NCBI GenBank assembly: GCA_964030785.1 | Contig: CAXIQD010000377.1 | Location: forward strand, 41,001-105,000 | Length of the DNA: 64,000 bases | Reading direction: 5' to 3' | DNA from: Siderastrea siderea | Taxonomy: Eukaryota > Cnidaria > Anthozoa > Scleractinia > Rhizangiidae | In this document: in pieces, positions 31,796-44,000 of the stretch | Numbering within the stretch: the first letter of the stretch is position 1 | How the letters are laid out: every line of letters begins with the position of its first letter | Notes under the pieces: generated by a model | What the model was told of the DNA's origin: nothing | Databases searched by the model: none | Seen by the model: only the letters and a program-made list of their open reading frames with translations | Made by a program: the position numbers and the translations under genes

Positions 31796-34700
31796 CTTGG
31801 GTGAAACGTGGGTAACTTGGTGTACATGTGGGAAAACAAGATGAAACGCAAGTGACTTAAATGTTGGGAAAAGATGTGAACGTGGGTTGGCAAACGAGGT
31901 GAAACCTGGGTAAGATGGATAAAATGTGGGAGAATAAAGTAAGACGTGAGTAACTTGGGTTAAATGAGGGTTAACAGGGTGAAAAGTGGGTAACTTGGGT
32001 TAAATGAGGGTAAACAGGGTGAAACGTGGGTAACTTGGGGTAAACGAGGGTAAACAGGGTGAAACGTGGGTAACTTGGGTTAAACGAGGGTAAACAGGGT
32101 GAAACATGGGTAACTTGGGGTAAATGACGGTAAACAGGGTATAACGTGGGTAACTTGGGTTAAATGAGGGTAAACAGGGTGAAACGTGGGTAACTTGCGG
32201 TAAATGAGGGTAAACAGGGTGAAACATAGGTAACTTGGGCTAAAAAATGGTAAACAGGGTGAAACGTGGGTAACTTGGGGTAAACGAGGGTAAACAGGGT
32301 GAAACGTGGGTAACTTGGGGTAAACGAGGGTAAAGAGGGTGAAGCGTGGGTAACTTGGATAAAATGAGGGTAAACGGAGTGAAACGTGGGTAACTTGGGT
32401 TAAACGAGGGTAAACAGGGTGAAACGTGGGTAACTTGGGTAAACGAGGGTAAACAGGGTGAAACGTGGGTAACTTGGGGTAAATGAGGGTAAACGGGGTG
32501 AAACGTGGGTAACTTGGGTTAAACAATGGTAAACAGGGTGAAACGTGGGTAACTTGGGGTAAACGGGGTGAAACGTGGGTAACTTGGGTTAAACGAGGGT
32601 AAACAGGGTGAAACGTGGGTAACTTGGGGTAAAGAGGGTAAACAAGGTGAAACGTGGGTAACTTGGGGTAAACGAGGGTAAACAGGGTGAAACGTGGGTC
32701 ACTTGGGGTAAACGAGGGTAAACAGGGTGAAAGGTGGGTAACTTGGGTTAAACGAGGGTAAACGGGGTGAAACGTGGGTAACCTGGGTTAAACGAGGGTA
32801 AACAGGGTGAAACGTGGGTAACTTGGGGTAAACGAGGGTAAACAGGGTGAAACGTGGGTAACTTGGGGTAAATGAGGGTGAACGGGGTGAAACGTAGGTA
32901 ACTTGGTTTAAATTAGGGTAAACAGGGTGAAACGTGGGTCACTTGGGGTAAACGAGGGTAAACAGGGTGGAAGGTGGGTAACTTGGGTTAAATGAGGGTA
33001 AACAGGGTGAAACGTGGGTAACCTGGGTTAAACGAGGGTAAACAGGGTGAAACGTGGGTAACTTGGGGTAAACGAAGGTAAACAGGGTGAAACGTGGGCA
33101 ACTTGGGGTAAACGAGGGTAAAGAGGGTGAAGCGTGGGTAACTTGGATAAAATGAGGCTAAACGGGGTGAAACGTGGGTAACTTGGGTTAAACGAGGGTA
33201 AACAGGGTGAAACGTGGGTAACTTGGGGTAAACGAGGGTAAACAGAGTGAAACGTGGGTAACTTGGGGTAAATGAGGGTAAACGGGGTGAAACGTGGGTA
33301 ACTTGGGTTAAACGAGGGTAAACAAGGTGAAACGTGGGTAACTTGGGGTAAACGAGGGTAAACAGGGTGAAACGTGGGTAACTTGGGGTAAACGAGGGTA
33401 AACAGGGTGAAACGTGGGTAACTTGGGGTAAACGAGGGTAAACAGGGTGAAACGTGGGTAACTTGGGTTAAATGAGGGTAAACGAGGTGAAACGTGGGTA
33501 ACCTGGGTTAAACGAGGGTAAACAGGGTGAAACGTGGGTAACTTGGGCTAAACGAGGGTAAACAGGGTGAAACGTGGGTAACTTGGGTTAAATGAGGGTA
33601 AACAGGGTGAAACGTGGGTAACTTGGGGTAAACGAGGGTAAACAGGGTGAAACGTGGGTAACTTGGGTTAAACGAGGGTAAACAGGGTGAAACATGGGTA
33701 ACTTGGGGTAAATGACGGTAAACAGGGTATAACGTGGGTAACTTGGGTTAAATGAGGGTAAACAGGGTGAAACGTGGGTAACTTGGGGTAAATGAGGGTA
33801 AACAGGGTGAAACATAGGTAACTTGGGTTAAAAAATGGTAAACAGGGTGAAACGTGGGTAACTTGGGGTAAACGAGGGTAAACAGGGTGAAACGTGGGTA
33901 ACTTGGGGTAAACGAGGGTAAAGAGGGTGAAGCGTGGGTAACTTGGATAAAATGAGGGTAAACGGAGTGAAACGTGGGTAACTTGGGTTAAACGAGGGTA
34001 AACAGGGTGAAACGTGGGTAACTTGGGGTAAACGGGGTGAAACGTGGGTAACTTGGGTTAAACGAGGGTAAACTGGGTGAAACGTGGGTAACTTGGGGTA
34101 AAGAGGGTAAACAAGGTGAAACGTGGGTAACTTGGGGTAAACGAGGGTAAACAGGGTGAAACGTGGGTCACTTGGGGTAAACGAGGGTAAACAGGGTGAA
34201 AGGTGGGTAACTTGGGTTAAACGAGGGTAAACGGGGTGAAACGTGGGTAACCTGGGTTAAACGAGGGTAAACAGGGTGAAACGTGGGTAACTTGGGGTAA
34301 ACGAGGGTAAACAGGGTGAAACGTGGGTAACTTGGGGTAAATGAGGGTAAACGGGGTGAAACGTAGGTAACTTGGTTTAAATTAGGGTAAACAGGGTGAA
34401 ACGTGGGTCACTTGGGGTAAACGAGGGTAAACAGGGTGGAAGGTGGGTAACTTGGGTTAAATGAGGGTAAACAGGGTGAAACGTGGGTAACCTGGGTTAA
34501 ACGAGGGTAAACAGGGTGAAACGTGGGTAACTTGGGGTAAACGAAGGTAAACAGGGTGAAACGTGGGCAACTTGGGGTAAACGAGGGTAAAGAGGGTGAA
34601 GCGTGGGTAACTTGGATAAAATGAGGCTAAACGGGGTGAAACGTGGGTAACTTGGGTTAAACGAGGGTAAACAGGGTGAAACGTGGGTAACTTGGGGTAA

Positions 34701-35550
34701 ACGAGGGTAAACAGGGTGAAACGTGGGTAACTTGGGGTAAATGAGGGTAAACGGGGTGAAACGTGGGTAACTTGGGTTAAACGAGGGTAAACAAGGTGAA
34801 ACGTGGGTAACTTGGGGTAAACGAGGGTAAACAGGGTGAAACGTGGGTAACTTGGGGTAAACGAGGGTAAACAGGGTGCAACGTGGGTAACTTGGGGTAA
34901 ACGAGGGTAAACAGGGTGAAACGTGGGTAACTTGGGTTAAATGAGGGTAAACGAGGTGAAACGTGGGTAACCTGGGTTAAACGAGGGTAAACAGGGTGAA
35001 ACGTGGGTAACTTGGGCTAAACGAGGGTAAACAGGGTGAAACGTGGGTAACTTGGGTTAAATGAGGGTAAACGGGGTGAAACGTGGGTAACTTGGTTTAA
35101 TTTAGGGTAAACATGGTGAAACGTGGGTAACTTGGGGTAAACGAGGGTAAACAGGGTAAAACGTGGGTAACTTGGATTAGATGAGGGTAAACGGGGTGAA
35201 ACGTGGGTAACTTGTGGTAAACGAAGGTCAACAGGGTAAAACGTGAGTAACTTGGGTTAAGTGAGGGTAAACAGGGTGAAACGTGGGTAACTTGGGGTAA
35301 ATGAGGGTAAACAGGGTAAAATGTGGGTAACTTGGGTTAAATGAGGGTAAACAGGGTGAAACGTGGGCAACTTGGGGTAAACGAGGGTAAACAGGGTGAA
35401 ACGCGGGTAACTTGGAGTAAACGAGGGTAAACAGGGTGAAACGTGGGTAACTTGGGGTAAACGATGGTAAAAAGGGTGAAACGTGGGTAACTTGGGTTAA
35501 ATGAGGGTAAACAGGGTGAAACGTGGGTAACTTGGGGTAAATGGTGAAAC
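31796..35550 (-). repeat. 40-bp minisatellite, right array, inverted
   Basis: Same unit as the left array but in reverse orientation (GGGTGAAACGTGGGTAACTT on the plus strand). About 94 units. The inner edge (31796-31975) is degenerate and becomes regular outward. A higher-order duplication is visible: the block from about 31990 recurs from about 33580 (offset near 1588 bp, reduced to about 1470 bp by a three-unit indel). Confidence 0.97.
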
Positions 35551-35620
35551 GCATGTCTGTCGAGTAACGATATGTGAATTAGAAATTCGGGACGCTTGGT
35601 GGATCTAACATGGATGCATT
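35545..35620 (-). repeat. Inner inverted repeat bordering the right minisatellite
   Basis: Partner of 14455-14528 in reverse complement (ACGCATGTCTGTCGAGTAAC to TGGATGCATT). Only a few substitutions separate the two. Confidence 0.9.
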
Positions 35621-35785
35621 GCCTTTTGCCTTATTCCGATTGTGCCGAAGAGTCGTAACATGATAAAATTCCGTAATTAGTAATGTTTCATCATCATTTT
35701 TCCTTTAGGAAAGCGTGCAGACCAAAAACACTTCAATAACATCAAAATTTGTTCGTTTAACATTCTTCGAGTGTGGGCCGTATTT

Positions 35786-36345
35786 GGCACCAAGTTGCAA
35801 AAAGCACTAAACTTCGTGACCACCTGTTTTTAAAATTCGCTTAAACCACAATATATTTTTATATTTACATGCTATTTGATGTAAGATTAGTTGGTCTGAA
35901 TAGAAAAATTGTGTTCAAGGAGTTGGATTTTTGCGTAATAACGAATTTAAAGTTTGCATCTTTTCTTCATTGGCGTTAATGGCGAGAGAGCCTTCGAAAA
36001 AAAATTTCTTTAATGCAGTAAACTTCGATTAATCGTGCTAAAATTAACATCAATGTACTATTCAAGGAATAGTCTAATACAAAAAAATAAATAGCACACC
36101 AGAAATCGCTACATTTTGAAGTAGTGAGACTGCCAAAACTCCCTATTTTTGGGTCACATCACCGCCAAAAATCGCCACCTCACGGTGCGGGCGATTTTGG
36201 CTTAGAGAAAAATTATTTTGTAACATTCACAAAAATAATAATGCTTATGTTGACTTTTAGACTAAGATAGTTTCGTGGGTAAAGTTTGAAGGAAATTGAT
36301 TTTGTGACCCGAAATGCAGCGGACCGCTTTTACAGAGATTGTCAC
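35786..36345 (-). repeat. Right terminal inverted repeat of the giant transposon
   Basis: Reverse-complement partner of 7489-8050. The tip CAGAGATTGTCAC is followed by TTAA and then the resumed LINE reading frame. Between it and the inner repeat (35621-35785) is 165 bp of unique sequence with nothing recognisable. Confidence 0.9.
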
Positions 36346-36349
36346 TTAA

Positions 36350-39300
36350 ATGGTGGGATAAAGCAAAGCAGAATTTTAAAAGCATAGCCATCAGGCGCGC
36401 AAAAATCAGAGGCAAACTTCAACGACACGAACGCTTTCTCCTAGAGAGTAGAGTGGAACGACTGCAAGGGCGGGCTAAAAATGGCGCGACCCAGGACGTT
36501 GAAAAATACCTCCTTGCGAAGGAGAATCTGAAACAGTTAGATCTTAAGGAACTGGAGGCTACTAAAATCCGCACAAAAGCACAGTTCATGGAAGAAGGCG
36601 AGAAAAGCACCCGTTACTTCTATTCACGTGAAAAGAGGCGACGAGCAGATCAAACGATACGCATTTCAGGCATTTTGACCAAAGATAATCTAGACACTGT
36701 TACCGAGACACAAGATCTGCTTTCTGAAACTCACGCTTTTTATAAATCGCTCTATTCGGCGCAACCTTCCGACGAGGATGCACAAGACCGTTTTCTTAGT
36801 GGCAATATTCCAAGGTTACCTGATGACGCGCGTGAATCCTGTGAAGGTAGAATAACTGAAGTGGAATTACGAAAAGCCTTGACTGCAATGGAAAATGACA
36901 AGTCACCTGGTATTGACGGTTTGACAACAAACTTTTATAAGCAGTTCTGGCCCTTGTTAGGTGATAAATTGACACGTGTCTATAATTACGCTTTCCAAAC
37001 AGGCCACACAGCGGTCACACAGCGGCGAGGTGTAATTTCCCTTTTATTTAAGAAAGGGGACCGAACGCAGCTCAAAAATTGGAGACCGATCACGCTACTC
37101 ACGACGGATTACAAAATACTAACGAAAGCACTTGCAAATAGACTCCAACAAGTATTGCCCCTCATCATACATACGGATCAGACTGCCTCGATTAAAGGGT
37201 GAACTATCAATGACAATGCGCGTCTCTTACATGATGCAATCACGTATGCAAATGTCAATAACATTCCACTTGCCTTAATGAGCGTCGATCAATTAAAGGC
37301 TTTTGATAGAGTTTCGCACGGTTTCTTATTCAAGATTTTGGAGCGCTTTGGCTTTGGGCCGAACTTCATTCAGTGGATCAAGGTTATTTATAACTCGGTT
37401 TCCAGTTCCGTTAAAACGAATGGCTGGCTTACGGCATTTATCAACTTGGAGAGAGGGCTGAGTCAGGGCTGTCCCTTATCGATGCCCCTGTATGTGTTGA
37501 CTGCAGAAACGATGGCCATTAGCATACGGTCTAACCCAAGAATACACGGACTGCGACCACCAGATTCACAATCTGAGGTAAAATTATCTCAGTTTGCTGA
37601 TGACACGACATTACTGCTAACCGATGAGCAATCCATTACTGAAACCTTTAACATCTTTGAGCTTTACGAGCGCGCTTCCGGAGCGAAAATTAACAAGGGC
37701 AAATTCAAGGGGCTTTGGTGCGGAGCCTTTGCTCATCGCAGAAATCAATTGACTACGGTTTTGACTGGTTCAACGACTTTATTCCAGAGAAAATCCTTGG
37801 CCAATTTTTTGGGAACGTTGATTGCACTCGAATGAACTGGGACTCGAAGATTCAGAAGGTTAATAACATCATTGCTGCATGGCGTCATAGAGAATTGAGC
37901 TTCAAGGGCAAAGCCCTTGTAATAGATGGCCTGCTAACCTCAACTCTGTGGTATAATGCTACGTCGCTATTCATGCCTTCTTGGGCAGTTTCGCAGATAG
38001 AGCAGGCCATATATAGTTTCTTTTGGAACAACAAGCATCCTCTCGTAAACAGGGACATACTTGCCCATCCACTTAAAGAAGGCGGTTTCAACATTCCTCG
38101 GCTCGAGACAAAAATCCAAGCGTTTAGATTGAACACGCTAAAGAGGCTCTTATCGGGGGAGGATGCACATTGGAAATATTTCACCGCTTACTTTCTACGT
38201 GTTTCAAATATGCGCCTTGACAAACTAGTCCTTGCACTTGATTACTCACCGCAGCGCATTGACCGCGACATTCCGACTTTCCATAAGGAGTTACTGATTG
38301 CCTGGCACAAGCATAAACAGCATCGAACGTGCACGCATATCCCCGAAACGCTTGTGGACATACTTAATGAGCCGCTTTTCCTTAACGAACTGATAACTGT
38401 CCATGACAAGCCACTCTTTTACGCGGATTGGGTGGCGGCAGGCATTTCTCGGGTAAAAGACATCTGCTACGAAGCCATCCCAGGCTATCTGCCCACGCGT
38501 GCCATCCACGAGATTCTAACAGGAGACAACGACACTCGCACTCTCTCAAGAACTGCGCGCGAGCTGAACGAAATCCATTCTGCTATCCCCCAGAAATGGA
38601 CTCGAAACATTTGTACTGACCAATCGCGAGAACCTTCCACTCTTCAACCATGTTTTGATATCAATAATCCAAACCCTGGGCAACCCCCTAGGAGTATTTT
38701 GCAATGCAAAACTCGTACTTTTTATAGCCAGTTGCACCTAACTCAGAAGCCTGTTGTACCTGTAGTTCACTATTGGAAACAAACGCTCCAGCCGGAACCG
38801 GCATTGAACGCGAAACAGTGGCGAACTTTATATTCACCTTAAATTACTAGCAAGCAGGGTGACGTCAATTGGAAAATAGCGCATAGGGTATTACCTACAG
38901 CTTTATCGCTAAACGGGATGGGTGTTTACGATAGAGCCGATTGTCACCGATGTGGGGCTACAGACACAGTTGAGCATTCTATTATTGAGTGTCCCACCAT
39001 TGATAATTTCTGGAACCACGTACAGACTTTCGTTGACAAGATTTCAAACAACAATCTACCACTTACTACAGGGCTAAAATTATTGGGCAAGATTCCAAGA
39101 GCGGATGATCCATTTGGTAAACGGAATGTAGATTTGATACAATGGACTCTTACGATGGCTCGTTACGCCATCCATAAGTCTGCTGTATATCACAGGGTTC
39201 ACAATACTACTTTACCACCAGAAGCTATCTTTGCAGCTATAATTAAGTCGCATTTACGTTTCCAATTCAAGTTATATGTATCTAAGCACTCTCAGTTCTA

Positions 39301-39373
39301 CTTCCGTTATGACTGGTGCATAGGGGAGGCCTTCGCAAAAGTGGAGAACAATAGTTTAGTATTTACTTTCTAA
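36350..39373 (+). pseudogene. LINE copy B ORF2, reverse transcriptase and C-terminal part, broken
   Basis: Encodes the enzyme that copies element RNA onto the nicked 5S gene. Visible blocks are NDKSPGIDGL, LLFKKGDRTQLKNWRPI, ISxDQxKAFDRV-type palm motif, the active-site SQFADDTTLL (about 37590) and the terminal finger CHRCGATDTVEHSIIEC (about 38942). Breaks: TGA at 37200-37202 where sister copies have CGA, a frameshift near 37715-37830, and a TAA at 38840-38842. All catalytic motifs survive, so the loss is recent or patchy. Confidence 0.9.
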
Positions 39374-39520
39374 CTTAGTCTATAGAATATTAGTACAACG
39401 TAGGCAAAGATATACCGCAAAAAAGTAGCTGTTAAGCTTGCTAGTGAATAGTAACTTAAAGTAACATTTTCTTTTTATAATGTAAATAAAAACAGCTCTC
39501 TGTGAGCCTTTTTAGACGAC
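36350..39520 (+). mobile_element. 5S-targeted LINE, copy B, 3' part
   Basis: Continues copy B after the transposon: rest of ORF2, then a 3' UTR of about 145 bp with an AATAAA about 25 bp before the end. The end GCTCTCTGTGAGCCTTTTTAG is followed by ACGAC, an A run and the 5S target. Confidence 0.93.
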
Positions 39521-39623
39521 AAAAAAAAAACCGGTTCTCGCCCGATCACCGAAGTCAAGCCCTGTCGGGCGAGGTTAGTACTTAGCTGGGTGACCACTTG
39601 GGAACTCCTCGTGTTGTAGACTT
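39521..39623 (+). pseudogene. 5S rRNA gene 3' part after LINE copy B
   Basis: A run, CCGGTTCTCGCCCGATCACC through GTTGTAGACTT. The internal promoter and 3' end are present, but the true 5' end lies on the other side of the LINE. One change (AGACTT for AGGCTT) affects the terminal helix. Confidence 0.92.
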
Positions 39624-39997
39624 CGTTTCATTTTGTTTTGCTCTTATTGATTTTGTTTTAGTTTCAATTTTGTTGTTTTATTCTAAGGGCAGATTGGTTT
39701 TCTAAGAGAATATTGGAGGGCAAAAGTCAGCCAGGACAAGAAAAAGCAACTTCAAAGGAAGAAATCAAAAACGTGCACCGTTAAGTTCGACACGAACCAT
39801 CAGCGAACGCAACCTTTGTTCTTTAGCGCGCGACAAGGTTCGAATTTCATTTGTGACATCAAAGCAACCGCCTGTGACATCAAGTAACTCGAAGCGCAAC
39901 AACGAGACGTTAATTGCGTGTTTTTAAGGCCATATTGCAGCAGTAGCATGCATTCTTTGTTTTTTTCTGTCCCTTGAAATGCCTCAACTTTTTCGTC
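39624..39997 (+). repeat. 5S intergenic spacer before LINE copy C
   Basis: Plus-array spacer type with the extra block near GGCCATATTGCAGC. The following 5S gene start is almost wholly missing: TTTTTCGTC runs straight into the LINE. No gene. Confidence 0.85.
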
Positions 39998-40167
39998 GTC
40001 TGCGTGTATCGACTTTAAATCTGTGGTCTTTCTTGGTGTTGGACATTCGAATTTAGTTCGAATTGGTTCAGAAGCTTTCAAGTTGTTTTCATAGTGGTTT
40101 ATTTGACGGACTTCGGAGCTCAGCAGTTTGTTTGAAGTGAAGTTTGCGTTTCGTCCGAGAGGCCAAG

Positions 40168-41096
40168 ATGGCCGACCGGAAAGCTCGTAGTGTCACGTTT
40201 AAATTGCCGTATCTTAGGACCCTACGGGAGTTAAAAGAAGCTATTGACCGAGAAATTCAATCAAATGTTACAGTTTTCCAGGATCTGGGAAATGGAGAAA
40301 TTTTAATTGAGCTGGCGAATCGACAGGATGCCGAGTTGCTTATCGAGGAAGGTTGCGATGTTGAAGAAACCCATGTTAGATGTCATCCTCCGCATGGACA
40401 ATACACAAATGTTGGTATTTTGAATCTACGCTCTTACACTGAAGATGCCAAGTTAAGTCAGCTTTCGCTGGAATGGAAAATTTTAATCGGCTCGTTAAAG
40501 TGGTGTTGGAGGAAAAATCTATTCCGTATTCAATGCGTATTGGTGGCGAGTGGTGCAGGATTGTTCATAATAACCATTAACCTGTTTGCAGTGAATGCCA
40601 TGCGCCTGGCCATACGAGGAAACGATGTCCTGAAGTGATCTGCCGTATTTGCAAAGAAAGCTCACATATGTCTTATAATTGTGATCAGAGAAACAACCGT
40701 GCAGAGGAGCAGCGTGGGCCCGCAGTTGATCAAGATCCGGCGCCCGCTGATGGTGCGCCGGTTGATGATGCGCCTGTGCCCGTTACCCCCGACATTTCTA
40801 CGCCTGAAAATGATATGGAAAATGTTGATGTAAATACAGTGCCAGAGAATAATGTGAATGAGAATGGAGAATCTAGTAATGGTAATGAGAAAGATAAACT
40901 GATGGCAAGTAATATTGACAGTGGCGAGAGCTCGGTAGCTATGGAGACTGAGCATCATGTAGAAGGTTGTAAGAGTCATCTATCAACGGACTCTGATTCT
41001 GATAGCAAAACCCCGAGTCGCCGACAGAGAATTAATCCTGCTCCGAACTTAAACTGTGCAAAACAGCCAGATAAATCCACGCCCAAAAAGCCGTAA
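40168..41096 (+). pseudogene. LINE copy C ORF1, broken by internal deletion
   Basis: Starts MADRKARSVTFKLPYLRTLR and matches the other ORF1s to about 40452. Copy E shows that roughly 75 bp are missing there, in the RRM-like region, and the frame is lost until about 40635. The second zinc knuckle (CRICKESSHMSYNC) is intact in the downstream frame. The acidic linker and basic SRRQR tail follow. ORF1 ends TAA at 41094-41096, overlapping the ATG of ORF2 by one base. Confidence 0.88.
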
Positions 41097-44000
41097 TGTT
41101 TATATATTTATCTGGATTCATGATGGCTAGTTTCTTTCTATTATTTTTATCAGCCTTAATGACTATTCTGGCACGCGTGAATGGTCAGGGACTTCGATCC
41201 CCTGAGCGACGAAAAACAGCTTTTTCCTTCTTCAACCGGAGCAGATTTGATATAGTTTTATTGCAAGAAACGCATTGGACTATTGATATGGAAACTCAAG
41301 TTAAACGCGAGTGGCAAGGTGATGTGTGTTGCACCCACGGGACGAACTCCGCGCGAGGTGTTGCTGTTCTGATTAGTTCGCGCCTAGAATACAATGTTAA
41401 GGAAACACGAAGTGATAATGAAGGACGAGTTTTGAATGTTATTGGACTTGGATGAGCACACGATTAACATTGTCAATGTTTACCCTCCCAATACGGATAC
41501 TCAACGGCGAATTTTTTTCTCTAGCCTGGAGCAGTTCATTTCAAACGATTCTGACAACATCATAGGAGGGGATTTCAACTGTATCCTGAACACCAGATTA
41601 GATAAACTCGGAGGGAACCCAAATGCCAGACAAACAGCCACCTTTTTTCTGAATACGTTTATTGCGCGTTACCAATTACATGATATTTGGAGAGAACGGC
41701 ACAAGGATGAGCGGAACTATACGTGGACCGGGCGAAACTCGTCTGACAATTCTTTCATTCAGACACGTATTGATTTTTATTACATCAGCTGAAATTAAGC
41801 CCTACGCACATTCCGATCACGACTGTATATGCATGACGCTTGATTTTGATAAAATTCACCGCGGCCCTGGCTTCTGGCATTTTAATAATGAATTACTCAC
41901 AGACGCACTTTTCCAGGAGGAAATTGAGCAGTTTTGGACCGGTTGGCAAGAGAAACTTACGGATTTTCCTGATCCCCTAAAATGGTGGGAAAAAGCCAAG
42001 CAGAATTTAAGATCTAGCCATCAGACGAGCTAAAATCCGAAGTAAATTATTACGTCATGAACGCTTTCAGCTGGAAAACAAGGTAACACAGTTGCAAGAG
42101 ACAGCAAAAAATGGTACGACTCGAGACATAGAACAATATCTCCTTGCGAAAGAAAAACTTAAGCAGTTAGATATGAAGGAACTAGAAGCTACTAAAATCC
42201 GTGTCAAGGCGCAATTTATGGAGGAGGGCGAAAAGAGCACGCGCTATTTCTTTTCATTGGAGAAGAGCCGTAAAGCAGATCAGACAATTCGTGTACTGAC
42301 CAAAAACAATCTTGATACTGTCACCGAAACCAAGGACCTACTTTCGGAGACTAACGCGTTTTACAAAGAAATTTTTTCGGCACAGCCTTGTCAGGACAGT
42401 GCACAAGAGTTTTTTCTGAGTGGTCCGATCTCGAAACTGCCTGATGATGCGCGCGATTCATGTGAGGGAGAAATCACTGAGGCAGAGTTGCGCAAAGCTG
42501 TTACTTCGATGGAAAATGATAAGTCTCCCGGAATTGATGGATTGTCAACGAAATTTTATAAACACTTTTGTTCCCTTCTGGGTAATAAGTTCACGCTAGT
42601 TTATAATTATGCTTTCCGTTCGGGTCAGCTCTCTGTCTCGCAGCGGCGAGGGGTCATCTCACTCCTATTCAAGAAAGGCGATCGGACTCTGATAAAAAAC
42701 TGGAGACCTATTACGCTCCTCACTACCGATTATAAGATTTTGACGAAAGCTGTCGCCAATACGCTTCAGCAGGTCCTATCGCTCATAGTACACACTGATA
42801 AGACTGCCTCAATTAAAGGAAGGACAATTAATGACAACACGAGACTTTTGCATGATGCAATCACTTATGCAAATGATAATAACATTCCTCTCGCGCTTAT
42901 AAGTGTGGATCAGCTGAAAGCTTTTGATCGCGTCGCACACGAGTTTTTGTTTAAGGCTCTTGAGTGTTTTGGTTTTGACCCGAACTTTATACGGTGGATC
43001 AATGTCATTTACAACTCAGTATCCAGTTCAGTTAAAACCAACGGATGGCTTACAGCATTCATAAACTTGGAGTGAGGTCTGAGGCAGGGTTGTCCGTTAT
43101 CCATGCCTCTTTACGTACTGACAGCAGAAACAATGGCGTGTAACATCCGGAATAATCCAGCAATTCATGGACTCCGACCACCTGACTCACAAGCTGAAGT
43201 TAAACTTTCACAGTTCGCTGATGATACGACGTTACTGCTGACCGATAAGCAGTCTATCACCGAAACATTTCATACTTTTGATTTATACGAGCGCGCGTCT
43301 GGGGCCAAGATTAACTAAAGCAAATGTAAGGGCCTTTGGTACGGGTCATTTTCGCAGCGTACAGACCAGCTTTATGGTTTTGAGTGGTTTAACGATTTTA
43401 TACCCGATAAAATCCTGGGGCAGTTTTTCGGAAATGTGGATTGTACCCAAAAGAACTGAGAGGCTAAGATCGAGAAGATTAAAAACATTGTCGCTGCTTG
43501 GCGCCACAGGGAATTGAGTTTCAAAGGCAGGGCCCTGTTAATTAATACCCTGTTAACATCCACGCAATGGTATAACGTCACGTCATTATCGATGCCCCCC
43601 TGGGCAGTCACGCAGATCGAGCGGATTATATATGACTTCTTCTGGAACTACAAGCACCCTCTAGTCAGCAGGGAAATTTTGGCACTCCCCCTCGGGGAAG
43701 GAGGTTTTAACATCCCTCTGTTGCAAACTAAAATTTATGCATTCAGACTGAATACCCTCAAGAGACTCCCATCCGGGGAAGACGCCCACTGGAAACATTT
43801 TACTGCCTATTTCCTTCGCGTGGCTAACATGAGTCTTGGCAAGATGACACTCGTTCTTGATTATACACCTCAGCGCATTAACCGTGATATACCAGCTTTT
43901 CACAGAGAATTACTGATCGCCTGGCACAAGCACATGGGACGCCACACCCGTACTAGTACCCCTGAGTCACTCACTGATGTCCTCGATGAGCCGCTCTTCC

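Larger units (their letters stand above)
7489..36345 (+). mobile_element. Giant TTAA-flanked DNA transposon with inverted minisatellite arms, 28,857 bp
   Basis: Both ends carry the same sequence in opposite orientation, GTGACAATCTCTGTAAAAGC on the left and its reverse complement on the right. TTAA flanks each end (7485-7488 and 36346-36349), while the empty site in LINE copy D has a single TTAA. It holds one spliced transposase-like gene, two inverted 40-bp minisatellite arrays bounded by a second inverted repeat, and a central non-coding region. TTAA duplication is typical of piggyBac and Kolobok elements, but the ends do not look like piggyBac and the protein shows no THAP domain, so the superfamily is open. 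Confidence 0.93.

Noticed and set aside
14527..35550. True telomere or centromere satellite
   Set aside because: Units lack TTAGGG periodicity, and both arrays lie within the inverted ends of one TTAA-flanked element, so they travel with the transposon. A centromeric role cannot be tested here.
32000..35554. Minus-strand open frames with the same repeated peptide
   Set aside because: Same satellite in the other orientation; the frames end at single-base slips of the array.
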